Assembly (NCBI GenBank): GCA_958296015.1
Contig: CATQIH010000026.1
Span: 1 to 64,000 of the forward strand
Reading direction: 5' to 3'
From: Cyclobacteriaceae bacterium
GTDB lineage: Bacteria > Bacteroidota > Bacteroidia > Cytophagales > Cyclobacteriaceae
Length of the DNA stretch: 64,000 nucleotides
Part shown: piece after piece, positions 8,896 to 17,208 of the stretch
How the letters are laid out: each line of letters starts with the position of its first letter
How positions within the stretch are numbered: the first letter of the stretch is position 1
The notes under the pieces: model-generated
The model's input: only the letters and a program-made list of their open reading frames with translations
The model's database searches: none
What the model was told of the DNA's origin: nothing
Position numbers and translations under genes: made by a program

Positions 8896-10158
8896 TCAAT
8901 CATAAGCAGATTCTTTAAATTGTTTCTCCAAACTTTTTTCTCTTTCCAGGCTGGATTGTATAGCAGGATTTAAAGGATGGTGTTGAATGTCCCTATCATT
9001 CCAGAAAACCGAGTTATAGGGACAGGATAGAGCTTGCACTCCTTGCATTCTATCCTGGGTATCTTTGTGTTTGATCTTTTTAAAATTCTTTGTCTGCACA
9101 GTATCAAACCAGTATGTCTCGATATTCAAGGCATGGTCTTCAAAATTTTTGGCCTCTACCCGAGGCGTCACTATTTTGATAAACGAGGGATAGTACTTTC
9201 CTTCCTTCTTCTCAAACTTTACCTGCTCCTGAAACACACAATCTTCCTGAAAACAAAATCCACGCTGATATTCTACAATAGCCCAGTCGCTGCTATTGAT
9301 CTTGAGATAGCTTGCTCCAGCAGGGTTATTCATACCTGCAAAACCAATTTGATAAATCGTGTCATTTCCTTCTATAGATATATCCATTAATTCATAGGTA
9401 GTAGGAGCGTCGGAAGTACCCTGAAAGCCTCCATCCTTGTTGAAAACGGTTTGGGATTTATAAAATAGGCGAAGCGTTGCACTCTCATAGGCATGATAAA
9501 TGGAAAGTATGTTTCTGTTGAACTTTTGCGCTAATTTATTTTGGTATTTAAGCATAACACTATCTATCACTGCCAGTTCATGGCTTTGCCTGAACTGATC
9601 TACACTTATGCTGGCTTTGTTTTTCAGATCGCTATTATAACTATAGTCCTGTACCTTAATAGCGGCTTCTACCAGATGTGTATATTGGTCTTTTTCAGTA
9701 GATACTTTTCTGTAGAAGCCTTGTAGCAAATGCGTTTTATCAGGATAGTTTTTAGGAAGGTAGTCAAGGGCTTTCTGAACCATTTCCTTTAGATTATATC
9801 CTTTTGCATTGATGACTACATCATCCAGCATGATAGGAAGTCGTTTCATTATGATATACAGCGTGTCTTTCGTTTTGGTAAGCTCCGAAAAGGAGAATGC
9901 CTGTTGCTGATACCCGAGTGATGAGATCACCAGGGAATCATCAGATAAGCTATGAGGATAATCAAAGGAAAACGCTCCTTCAGCATCCGTAATGCCACCC
10001 AGATGTTCGTTATCTTGCAAATAGAAAAGGACATTGGCAACTGGTTCTTTGTCTTTCTCATCTATTACCACACCCTTCACTGATGTAATATTATTTTGCT
10101 GAGCTAATAAGTTATGAGTGCAAAATATTACCAGAAGAAGTAAAACAGTGTATCTCAT
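8896..10158 (-). CDS. Exported carboxypeptidase-regulatory-like domain protein
   Basis: The 420-residue protein has a signal peptide (VLLLLVIFCTHNLLAQ) and then a CarboxypepD_reg-like/CNA-B type beta-sandwich at about residues 25-110: VKGVVIDEKDKEPVANVLFY, GGITDAEGAFSF, LVISSLGYQ. This is the fold found at the start of Bacteroidota surface and TonB-linked proteins. The rest (LPIMLDDVVINAKGYNLKEM, then a domain with QGFYRKVSTEKDQY) is typical of Bacteroidota periplasmic or outer-membrane proteins of unknown function. It has no TonB barrel. It follows precursor 1 and its terminator-like hairpin by 34 bp, so its expression may depend on read-through. Confidence 0.75.
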   Translation of the reverse strand: MRYTVLLLLVIFCTHNLLAQQNNITSVKGVVIDEKDKEPVANVLFYLQDNEHLGGITDAEGAFSFDYPHSLSDDSLVISSLGYQQQAFSFSELTKTKDTLYIIMKRLPIMLDDVVINAKGYNLKEMVQKALDYLPKNYPDKTHLLQGFYRKVSTEKDQYTHLVEAAIKVQDYSYNSDLKNKASISVDQFRQSHELAVIDSVMLKYQNKLAQKFNRNILSIYHAYESATLRLFYKSQTVFNKDGGFQGTSDAPTTYELMDISIEGNDTIYQIGFAGMNNPAGASYLKINSSDWAIVEYQRGFCFQEDCVFQEQVKFEKKEGKYYPSFIKIVTPRVEAKNFEDHALNIETYWFDTVQTKNFKKIKHKDTQDRMQGVQALSCPYNSVFWNDRDIQHHPLNPAIQSSLEREKSLEKQFKESAYD

Positions 10159-10191
10159 GTCGTCTTCAATATTTTTAAATTGTATAAAAAC

Positions 10192-10215
10192 AGAGGCACC
10201 ATATTGAATGCCTCT
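10192..10215 (-). terminator. Hairpin with T-run directly after precursor 1
   Basis: Arms AGAGGCA (10192-10198) and TGCCTCT (10209-10215) form a 7-bp stem with a 10-nt loop. On the minus strand the stem is followed by GTTTTTATA. It begins 12 bp past the precursor stop, so it probably ends or attenuates a short precursor transcript. Confidence 0.6.
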
Positions 10216-10227
10216 ATTCCAGCTTTC

Positions 10228-10503
10228 TTAATAAGGATACCAGGAAGTATCAGAATTTGCCTGGGTTATAGGAATACCGTTGTATATAGCTTTGTTCCAA
10301 AGTTGACTGCCACTGTATTGGTTGCAACTACCTTGCGCCCAGCCCACACTCCAGCCTTGCATGGCTCCATTGCTCAAATCATTACAAGATCTGGTTGCAT
10401 ACATTGAAGCACAATAGCCCATATCACCACCATACCCTCCAATAATACTTCGCATCTCATCACGCGACAAGAGGTCTGAGAAATTTCCGAATTTACGTTT
10501 CAT
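10228..10503 (-). CDS. Double-glycine leader precursor peptide 1
   Basis: This is a 91-residue precursor. The 23-residue leader is MKRKFGNFSDLLSRDEMRS followed by IIGG, matching Bacteroidota GG-leader natural-product precursors cut by C39 exporters. Cleavage after IIGG would release a 68-residue core beginning YGGDMGYCASMY. The core has three Cys (core positions 8, 17, 37) and is rich in Gly, Ser, Trp and Tyr. An in-frame ATG 12 bp upstream (MFKIMKRK) is a possible alternative start. The leader DNA is nearly identical to that of precursor 2, while the cores do not align. The function of the core is unknown; toxin, signal or adhesive roles are all possible. Confidence 0.85.
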   Translation of the reverse strand: MKRKFGNFSDLLSRDEMRSIIGGYGGDMGYCASMYATRSCNDLSNGAMQGWSVGWAQGSCNQYSGSQLWNKAIYNGIPITQANSDTSWYPY

Positions 10504-10565
10504 AATTTTAAACATTAAAAATTTGTTCCTACTCTATTCAAAAGGCTTTTCGGAGACCGCCTAGG
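10432..10565. repeat. Leader cassette repeat, copy 1
   Basis: Bases 10432-10535 match 12875-12978 over 104 bp with one mismatch (10507). A less perfect stretch follows to about 10565, with a shared element of the form GGCTTTTCGG-n3-CCGCC. The repeat covers the leader codons up to the Gly-Gly-Tyr and the 5' untranslated region, and it stops abruptly where the core begins. Confidence 0.9.
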
Positions 10566-10614
10566 ACACTTAAGTTACGCACCCATTGCACAGTGCCTTT
10601 ATCTTCATCTAAAT

Positions 10615-12633
10615 TCAGGATGATTCTTTCATTGCCAAGTCTATCATGATAGACAGTTCTTCTACTTCATCTTTAATATTATTCTCAAAACTTCCCTTAC
10701 GAAAGCGGATGATTCCTTCCTTGTCAATGACAAACTTCACTGGAATGCCATGCACGGAGTAACTACGCGCGGTTCCATCATCTTCGCTTAGCAATACCTT
10801 AAAATCATAACCTTTCTCATAGATATATTTTTTAATCTTCTCTCTTACTGCTCCTGCGTCCAGATTGACAAACAAAAACACAACATTTGAGTCAGCCTGG
10901 TATTTCTCTACTGCCTTTTGCATGCCTGGAAAAGACATAAGACAAGGCATGCACCAAGAAGCCCAGAAATCTAAGACAACAACTTTTCCTTTCAAATCAC
11001 TTAATTGTACTGTATCACCTTCAAAACTAACAAGTTTGAAATTAGGTGCGAGGGTATTTAGCATATTGGCGGCGATGCTGGCAGTTTTACTTTTCAAATA
11101 ATTCTGCTGTAGCCGTTTGGCATCTACATAATGCTTGGTTGTATCTTTGGGTAAATCTTCCAGCATTTGTTCCATCGCCAAAGTCTGCTTGCCGATACGC
11201 ATAGATTGCTCAATTTCTTCCCTGGCTTCTTGATACATTTTTGTCTCTATCAGAAAAGTAGCAAACTGCTCATTGACCTGAGCATCTGATCGGTCATTAA
11301 TTTTAACGGCTTCACGATGAGCCTTAAGTGCTTCCTTGGTTTTGTTTTGTCTCTGTAGCACACTAGCCTGTGTTGCCAGATATTTGGCAAGCATTGTTCT
11401 ACGCTCAATGTCAATTTCGCTATCAGAAAAATTATTAAAACTCTGCTCCCGCATAGTGCGTGGTGCAGTAAGATGTTGATGAGCCATATTTACTGCCTTG
11501 GTAGATATTTCAAGAGCTTTTTCCAGTAACGTATCTTGTCTTAAGCATTCTTCAGCAAAAGCATTATATAGAAAAACTTGGTGATAGTAGTATTTTGATG
11601 AATCTACCAGTTTGAACCAATCAGATACATTGTCTTTCTCCCAATAATTTTCTGATAGTAGCTTTCTAAGTTGCAAACCTTGAATGGTAAGACTGTAAAG
11701 TTCATTGGCAAGCACCAGAGAAGGAAGTTCAGTTTGAGAAGAAGAAGCTTTTAATTCATTGTCTAAGGTTGTATTTAATAGGTTACGATTCGGATTCATA
11801 TGTTCTTCCATCACCTGAATCATTTCATGGTGTATTTTTAGTCTTTCGTTCAAAGTAGCGGCCTTAAAAAATGCTTCTTGGTAAGGCATAGTCCGATGCT
11901 GAAAAGCAAGCCTGCTTTTTGGAAACGCTTCTGAAATTAAGCCATAACACTTGTCTGCCTTATCCTTTGCCCCTAGTTTCTTGTAAACGTCTACTAGTGC
12001 AAATAATACCTCAGCGTTGTATTCTTTGTAATGTTTGTAGATGAAGTATGCTTCTTTAGCCAGTTTTTTCTTACGCTCAGCATCGGTGAAGTCAACTGTT
12101 TTGATGTAAGTGTCGATAAAATTTGTCTTTAATGCCGGATCATTGTCAAACTCCTGCTCCACAAGTGTTCCACCTCGCTGTTGATCATAACGAATGCCAT
12201 AGGGACTATAAGTTTGTAGAAACAAAGTAGCCAAAGAGGCATTTCCACCAGGCAACGGTCTGCCTTCACTATCTTTCAAGACAAACATATAGCCCTTCCC
12301 ATCATTACTATCAATCGTTCCCAGTTCGTTTTTGATTACTATGAAAAAACTCACACAGGAATCGGGTATCGTGAGGGAGCCTTTCCATTGATCATTATTG
12401 CCATACAAGGCAATATCTTTGGCCGTCATGACGAATTGCTTTCCAGTTTTCTCATACATTTTGGCGATGGCATAGATATTTTGAGAAGAATCTAATAGCG
12501 TACCGGTAGGGTCATAAATTATCTGTACCCTCTTTCCCGGTGAGAAGGCGTCTATTACAAGATTTTCGTACTGTCCCAATACAAGCAGTGGCATTAGTAG
12601 TAGTAAAATACAAAACCATAATTTATAGAACAT
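10615..12633 (-). CDS. Large TlpA-like thioredoxin protein with helical repeat region
   Basis: The 672-residue protein has a signal peptide (KLWFCILLLLMPLLVLGQ) and a beta-rich N-terminal region (about 20-150). A long helical middle follows (about 170-520) with TPR-like pieces such as ALKAHREAVKINDRSDAQVN and EAREEIEQSMRIGK. The C-terminal thioredoxin domain has GKVVVLDFWASWCMPCLMSF (CMPC) and the cis-Pro region SVHGIPVKFVIDKEG. This layout is known in Bacteroidota periplasmic TlpA-family proteins. It sits between the two precursor genes on the same strand. The helical repeats could hold a partner protein or peptide while the CMPC site exchanges disulfides; that is inference. Confidence 0.82.
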   Translation of the reverse strand: MFYKLWFCILLLLMPLLVLGQYENLVIDAFSPGKRVQIIYDPTGTLLDSSQNIYAIAKMYEKTGKQFVMTAKDIALYGNNDQWKGSLTIPDSCVSFFIVIKNELGTIDSNDGKGYMFVLKDSEGRPLPGGNASLATLFLQTYSPYGIRYDQQRGGTLVEQEFDNDPALKTNFIDTYIKTVDFTDAERKKKLAKEAYFIYKHYKEYNAEVLFALVDVYKKLGAKDKADKCYGLISEAFPKSRLAFQHRTMPYQEAFFKAATLNERLKIHHEMIQVMEEHMNPNRNLLNTTLDNELKASSSQTELPSLVLANELYSLTIQGLQLRKLLSENYWEKDNVSDWFKLVDSSKYYYHQVFLYNAFAEECLRQDTLLEKALEISTKAVNMAHQHLTAPRTMREQSFNNFSDSEIDIERRTMLAKYLATQASVLQRQNKTKEALKAHREAVKINDRSDAQVNEQFATFLIETKMYQEAREEIEQSMRIGKQTLAMEQMLEDLPKDTTKHYVDAKRLQQNYLKSKTASIAANMLNTLAPNFKLVSFEGDTVQLSDLKGKVVVLDFWASWCMPCLMSFPGMQKAVEKYQADSNVVFLFVNLDAGAVREKIKKYIYEKGYDFKVLLSEDDGTARSYSVHGIPVKFVIDKEGIIRFRKGSFENNIKDEVEELSIMIDLAMKESS

Positions 12634-12667
12634 AATACAGTGGTTAAAAATTATTTCGATACTGTAA

Positions 12668-12694
12668 GTAATACCTGGTGTTAGCAGGTATTAC
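12668..12694 (-). terminator. Perfect hairpin directly after precursor 2
   Basis: Arms GTAATACCTG (12668-12677) and CAGGTATTAC (12685-12694) form a perfect 10-bp stem with a 7-nt loop, starting 9 bp past the precursor 2 stop. No clear T-run follows on the minus strand. It could therefore be an mRNA-stabilising or attenuating hairpin rather than a full terminator. Confidence 0.5.
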
Positions 12695-12703
12695 CCATAA
12701 CTA

Positions 12704-12946
12704 TCAATATGAGCAAGTCATATGATTTCCATGACCGCACTCGCTGTCTGTGACGTCCGCATAATCTCCATTGGTCCCCATGTAAGATGAAAAAGGACCA
12801 GAACCGCCACTGCTACAGTTGCAACTGTACCACCTTTGTCCACCCCATAGAGATTCATCTCTCCAACCACTGTTATACCCTCCAATAATACTTCGCATCT
12901 CATCACGCGACAAGAGGTCTGAGAAATTTCCGAATTTACGTTTCAT
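12704..12946 (-). CDS. Double-glycine leader precursor peptide 2
   Basis: This is an 80-residue precursor. The 23-residue leader is identical to that of precursor 1 and ends IIGG. The predicted 57-residue core starts YNSGWRDESLWGG and has four Cys arranged as CNC, then C and C near the end (core positions 19, 21, 47, 55). Four cysteines could make two disulfides, which fits the neighbouring VKOR/thioredoxin genes. The start was set at the ATG homologous to precursor 1. Longer in-frame starts run back into the upstream gap and are not conserved. It lies about 80 bp after the VKOR gene. The biological activity is unknown. Confidence 0.85.
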   Translation of the reverse strand: MKRKFGNFSDLLSRDEMRSIIGGYNSGWRDESLWGGQRWYSCNCSSGGSGPFSSYMGTNGDYADVTDSECGHGNHMTCSY

Positions 12947-13006
12947 AATCTTAAACATTAAAAATTTGTTCCTACTCTGTTTGAGGCTTTTCGGATACCG
13001 CCCAGG
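12875..13006. repeat. Leader cassette repeat, copy 2
   Basis: This is the second copy of the 104-bp leader/5' UTR repeat (mismatch at 12950), followed by the shared GGCTTTTCGG-n3-CCGCC element. Next to it lies a 12-bp perfect palindrome GGTTGCGCAACC (13006-13017) that copy 1 lacks. Confidence 0.9.
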
Positions 13007-13023
13007 GTTGCGCAACCTTATTT

Positions 13024-14643
13024 TTAATCTAGTAGATAGTCTAAATCTGCTACCGTATAATCTCCTGGTAATTTATAGCCATTGTAAAAGATCACTGGGG
13101 TAGATGTGATTTTTCTGTCCAAACACCATTGAATATGTTGTTCTAACGTTGGCTTGGTTTCCAGCGTATCAAATTCTTTACGATAGTGTTTACCTTTCCA
13201 TCTTTCAAAATCATCGGTATAATGGTCGTAGTAGTCTGCTAGTGCATATTTAGCAGTTATCGCATCAGTAGACCGGTATATCTTCAGCATGAAATTGGCT
13301 CTCTGGTAAGCATCATCCTGCTCGCGGGATGCCGCCCACTCTTTCTTAGCCAGCAATATTTCATTCAACAGCACCTCATCTTTATTCTTCAATATTTTAT
13401 GCAATTTCTGATGCATACCAATACATGGCTTGCACGTGGGATTGGTGATGATAGTAAGTTGGTGCCTGCCTTCTGGGTTTCCAAACTGCATGGGACAGAT
13501 TCCCACTGTATCGATAGGTTCACATTTATGAAGCAAGGCATGAAATACTTCTGCGTTTAGTTTGATCCTATTCAGGCTTGGAACCTGAGTTTTATACTTC
13601 TTCCAATCTATCACTATAGGCTTGATCAGGCTATATAACGAAATGATAATAGCAGGTATCAATACCAGGGCAGCAATCGTCTGTAAACCTACGGGCGTAA
13701 AATACGGCATGTATGCTGTTAAAAATATAATGGCCAGTATTAGCTCTATTACCAACACCGCTTGCACCAGCAAACACAAACGACACCGGAGTTTGGCTAC
13801 TTTCCACTGGTAATAAATAGAGTAAACCGTATAAGGCGCTGCCAAGATGGCTAAGCCCGATACCAGCATTACAGCGTGTACGCTAGGCACAAACAGCAAG
13901 TAAAAAAAGAGTGAAATGAAATAGACAAACCCAACCTCACTCCAGGCAAACACCCCAAAAAAGTAAGCACCAGGAGAATCTAATATACTGGAGCAGTTGG
14001 TCTTAGGATTGTTAGAAGCACAGAGTTTTTTGACAAAAGAATTGTTTTTATCTACCAATTGTATCATCAAAGGAATGGAGATACCGATTCCTATTGCTTT
14101 GGTGAACAAAAACAGATAAGTAAATACAGAAGTATACACATGAACATAAGAAAGCGCATATAGCATAAGAAAGCAAAGCGTAGCAAACGCAAATGGATGT
14201 TTGACCTTATTAATCGCATCTTTTGTTCTGTGCTTAATATAATCTTTTTCTATTGTTCCTTTGGCCTCATTGTCTACCAGCATTGCTATGCCACTCCAGG
14301 ATTTCATAAAATCGTTTTTGGCCTGAGCTTCTAATTTACCCTTCTCATTGACATAGTATATTTTCTCCTCATCCACCTCGGCCACTACCAGGTACATGCC
14401 GCCATTATCATGAATATGTGCTAACAGAGGCTTGGGCAATTCATGTTGCATTTGCTCATAGGAGGCCCTGAGTGTGACATTTTCTATTTGAAGCTCATTG
14501 AGCACATGGTTCAATGAAATTGGGTTGGGAAAATAAGGATGTATTTTCAGTTTGTTGAGCGTATGGCTGGTGAATTTTATATTTAAACTGGTTAATAAAA
14601 TTCTTAACGCTTCTACATGATTTTCTCTGATAAGCTTTCTCAT
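13024..14643 (-). CDS. VKOR-family membrane protein with inactive C39-like and thioredoxin domains
   Basis: The start is the ATG at 14643; the extension to 14649 would need TTG. Residues 1-125 look like a C39 peptidase fold (PKPLLAHIHDNGGMYLVVAE, KIYYVNE) but contain no cysteine, so it cannot be an active peptidase. It may bind leaders. About five membrane helices follow, with VKOR-type cysteines (CASNNPKTNC near 208-217 and CRLC near 287-290). A C-terminal thioredoxin-like domain has TNPTCKPCIGMH near 404. VKOR homologues oxidise thiols using quinones, so this protein probably drives disulfide formation in the exported peptides. The architecture is known from Bacteroidota peptide-export loci. 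Confidence 0.88.
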   Translation of the reverse strand: MRKLIRENHVEALRILLTSLNIKFTSHTLNKLKIHPYFPNPISLNHVLNELQIENVTLRASYEQMQHELPKPLLAHIHDNGGMYLVVAEVDEEKIYYVNEKGKLEAQAKNDFMKSWSGIAMLVDNEAKGTIEKDYIKHRTKDAINKVKHPFAFATLCFLMLYALSYVHVYTSVFTYLFLFTKAIGIGISIPLMIQLVDKNNSFVKKLCASNNPKTNCSSILDSPGAYFFGVFAWSEVGFVYFISLFFYLLFVPSVHAVMLVSGLAILAAPYTVYSIYYQWKVAKLRCRLCLLVQAVLVIELILAIIFLTAYMPYFTPVGLQTIAALVLIPAIIISLYSLIKPIVIDWKKYKTQVPSLNRIKLNAEVFHALLHKCEPIDTVGICPMQFGNPEGRHQLTIITNPTCKPCIGMHQKLHKILKNKDEVLLNEILLAKKEWAASREQDDAYQRANFMLKIYRSTDAITAKYALADYYDHYTDDFERWKGKHYRKEFDTLETKPTLEQHIQWCLDRKITSTPVIFYNGYKLPGDYTVADLDYLLD

Positions 14644-14659
14644 GAGCAATGGTTGTGTG

Positions 14660-14782
14660 TTATGTATTGGTAGAGCAAAAAGATGCTGACCAACTTTCTG
14701 CCATTAATACTATGACGAAAAGTAAGGTAGTACTTACCCAAAGCTTCATAGCCTTGCCGTATTGCCATTTAGACAATATCAT
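14660..14782 (-). CDS. Small membrane or leader-like ORF upstream of the VKOR gene
   Basis: A 40-codon reading frame (MILSKWQYGKAMKLWVSTTL, then LFVIVLMAESWSASFCSTNT) ends 16 bp before the VKOR start. It could be one membrane helix or a signal peptide with a short tail bearing one Cys. An inverted repeat CACCTTT/AAAGGTG (14788-14794 and 14802-14808) sits 5 bp before its ATG, where it could control translation. There is no homology evidence, and it may be non-coding leader. Confidence 0.3.
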   Translation of the reverse strand: MILSKWQYGKAMKLWVSTTLLFVIVLMAESWSASFCSTNT

Positions 14783-15223
14783 CTCGGCACCTTTGAAAAT
14801 AAAAGGTGAGATATGAAACAAAAAATTAATGAACCTAAAAAGCAGTTTATATTGCAGACTTGGTGTATGTAAGGAGTAATGTTTTTTTCAAACATCCAAA
14901 AGTTTTTATAAAAAATTTTTAAATTTAACCACATTCCAATTTATAAGTTATTTATAATACAATTAAAACATCTATTTTTGACATTATTTCTTTATTCGTC
15001 TATAAAATTCCATCTTTTTAAAATTTAGCTAACTATTATCGGTAAAAAATACAAAAAGTTCAACGGCATCATGGTAGGGAATTATCAATTGACCCACAAA
15101 TTATTGTATACAGTAGGGTATTTCAACACAGTATGAGTAATAATCAGCTAATCTTTCACAGCTTATCTACAAAAGATATTGTGGAAAAATATTTAATTTT
15201 GTTTAACATTTGTATAACTTATT
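14783..15223. other. AT-rich divergent intergenic region
   Basis: This separates the minus-strand peptide locus from the plus-strand glycosyltransferase gene and should hold promoters for both. It contains the 14788-14808 inverted repeat and long A/T runs around 14880-15060. Near the plus-strand gene, TTTAACATTTG at about 15202-15212 is close to, but not a perfect, TAnnTTTG box. No small gene or RNA was recognised. Confidence 0.5.
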
Positions 15224-17078
15224 ATGAAAAACAACAATTTTGAATTTAATATTTCTGTCATCATGCCTACCTATAACCAGGCAACTTTTATAGCCCGTGC
15301 TATCAAAAGCTTACAGCTTCAAACATTCCAACGTTGGGAACTGATTGTCATCAATGACGGCTCTACGGACAACACCGAAGAAACAATTACTCCATTTTTA
15401 ACTGATAATAACATAAGATATCTATCCCACGCTGAAAATAAAGGACCGGGTGTCTGCCTGAATATTGGTCTTGATCATGCACGACATGAACTCATAGCCT
15501 ATTTGCCCTCGGATGATATTTATTTTGAAGACCACCTTCAATCGCTTTTCAATACTTTGACCAGTGATAAGGAAGCAATACTGGCTTATTCGGGTGTAAA
15601 GCATCATTGCATTGAGACTTCCAAACATAGCTATGGTGAGTTGTCAGAAAGTCAGGCAGACGGTTATGATGTACAGCTTGTTCAAGTGTTGCATAAAAAG
15701 ACCGATGACCGATGATCTGTATAAAATGTTTTGGGAGAAGTTAGAATCAAAAGGGGAATGTATTGAGACTAAGCAAATTACCTGTGAATGGACAGTGCAT
15801 CCTAATCAAAGACATATGATCATTACAGAAGTTGGAGAAGGAATTCATAAATACAAATTTTTTTACGGTGTAAAACAGCCTATCCGTTTTCAGGCGACGG
15901 GAGGTAAACTAATAGATGAAATTGAAAGGTTTAAGCATTTTCGCAAACCAAAAGTGAATCAGTCCAAAAAAGGTTTGAAAATATTGATAGTGGGAGAATT
16001 GTCTTATAATGCAGAAAGGCTTTATGCATTGGAAGAAAGAGGACATCATTTATACGGATTATGGATAGATAATTCACATGGTTACAACACCATCGGCTCC
16101 TTACCCTTCGGCAACATAGAAGACATTTTCTTGGATAACTGGCAACAGCAGGTTGAAGAAATACAACCGGATATTATCTATGCCGTGCTAAATTATAGGG
16201 CTGTTCCACTGGCGCATACGGTTTTAACCAGCAACTTAGGAATACCGTTTGTATGGCATTTTAAAGAAAATGCATTTTATTGTCGGCAATTAGGAACGTG
16301 GCCGCAACTCATTGATCTGTATACGCAGTCCGACGGGCAAATATATACAAATACGGAGGTGAGAGATTGGTTTCAGCAATTTACACAGAAAGAAAAAAAT
16401 GCTTCATCCTTCATTTTAGACGGTGATATACCTAGCAAAAAATGGTTTGGTCAGGAAAGATCGCCCTTGCTTTCTGAAAGAGATGGGGAAGCGCATACAG
16501 TAGCTCCCGGCCGCTTGATTGGTTTACAGCCAGACATTTTAGAAGAACTCGCAGCACAAAAAATTCATTTGCATTTCTACGGAAACTACTATCATACTAT
16601 GTATCCCGAATGGATTAACCAAGAAAATGAATTGGCATCTGGTTATCTACATATTCATGAAGATTGTAGGCAGGAGCACTGGGTAAAAGAATTCTCTCAA
16701 TATGATGCGGGTTGGCTGCATTACTTTGAGAGCACCAATTATGGTGAATTAATGCGGGCTTCTTGGAATGACTTCAATTATCCGTCTCGTATGGCCACAC
16801 TTGCCGCAGCAGGTGTGCCCATGCTACAAAGAGACAATACCGGGCATATTGTGGCTACTCAATCTTTGACACAAAAACTAGATATCGGGATTTTCTTCAA
16901 CGATTTTGAAGGGCTAGGCCAAAAACTCCGGGACAAGTTACGCATGAATCAGCTTAGGGAAAATGTATGGAATAACAGAGACTTTTTCTCTTTTGATTAC
17001 CATGTAGATGACCTTATTAATTTTTTTGAAGATACAATAAAAAGGAAAAATCAGCAGGCATACAAAAGTTGTGTTTAA
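15224..17078 (+). pseudogene. Two-domain glycosyltransferase (GT2 plus GT4-like), frameshifted
   Basis: The first 163 codons encode a GT2 domain: ISVIMPTYNQATFIARAIKS, VINDGSTDN and the acidic LPSDDIYFED. The frame ends at 15715, but a second frame continues the same protein from about 15705 (DDLYKMFWEKLES) to 17078, with a C-terminal GT4-like part (LKILIVGELSYNAERLYALE, then FNYPSRMATLAAAGVPMLQR). About seven to nine residues normally found between the two, plus the frame, are missing at GACCGATGACCGATGATC. This looks like a small deletion between short direct repeats. The intact protein would have transferred sugars in the cytoplasm. It diverges from the peptide locus. Confidence 0.75.
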
Positions 17079-17130
17079 ATACACAGTTAGCTAGAAATCC
17101 TGGTTTAAAATAAACAGAAGAAATAACTAA

Positions 17131-17180
17131 AAAAACACGTGTCCGATAAAGAAGTACATCTTTACAGGTTCATGTGTTTT
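17131..17180. terminator. Nested hairpins between convergent genes
   Basis: The outer arms AAAAACACGTG and CATGTGTTTT (one mismatch) enclose an inner stem TAAAGA/TCTTTA. The A-rich left side and T-rich right side suit a bidirectional terminator between the glycosyltransferase remnant and the sugar isomerase gene. Confidence 0.45.
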
Positions 17181-17208
17181 ATAGTCTGTCTGCAATCCTC
17201 TAAGGTGC

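Noticed and set aside
13006-13017. Palindrome GGTTGCGCAACC as a conserved operator of the precursor cassettes
   Set aside because: It is present only upstream of precursor 2 and absent from the otherwise duplicated region of precursor 1.
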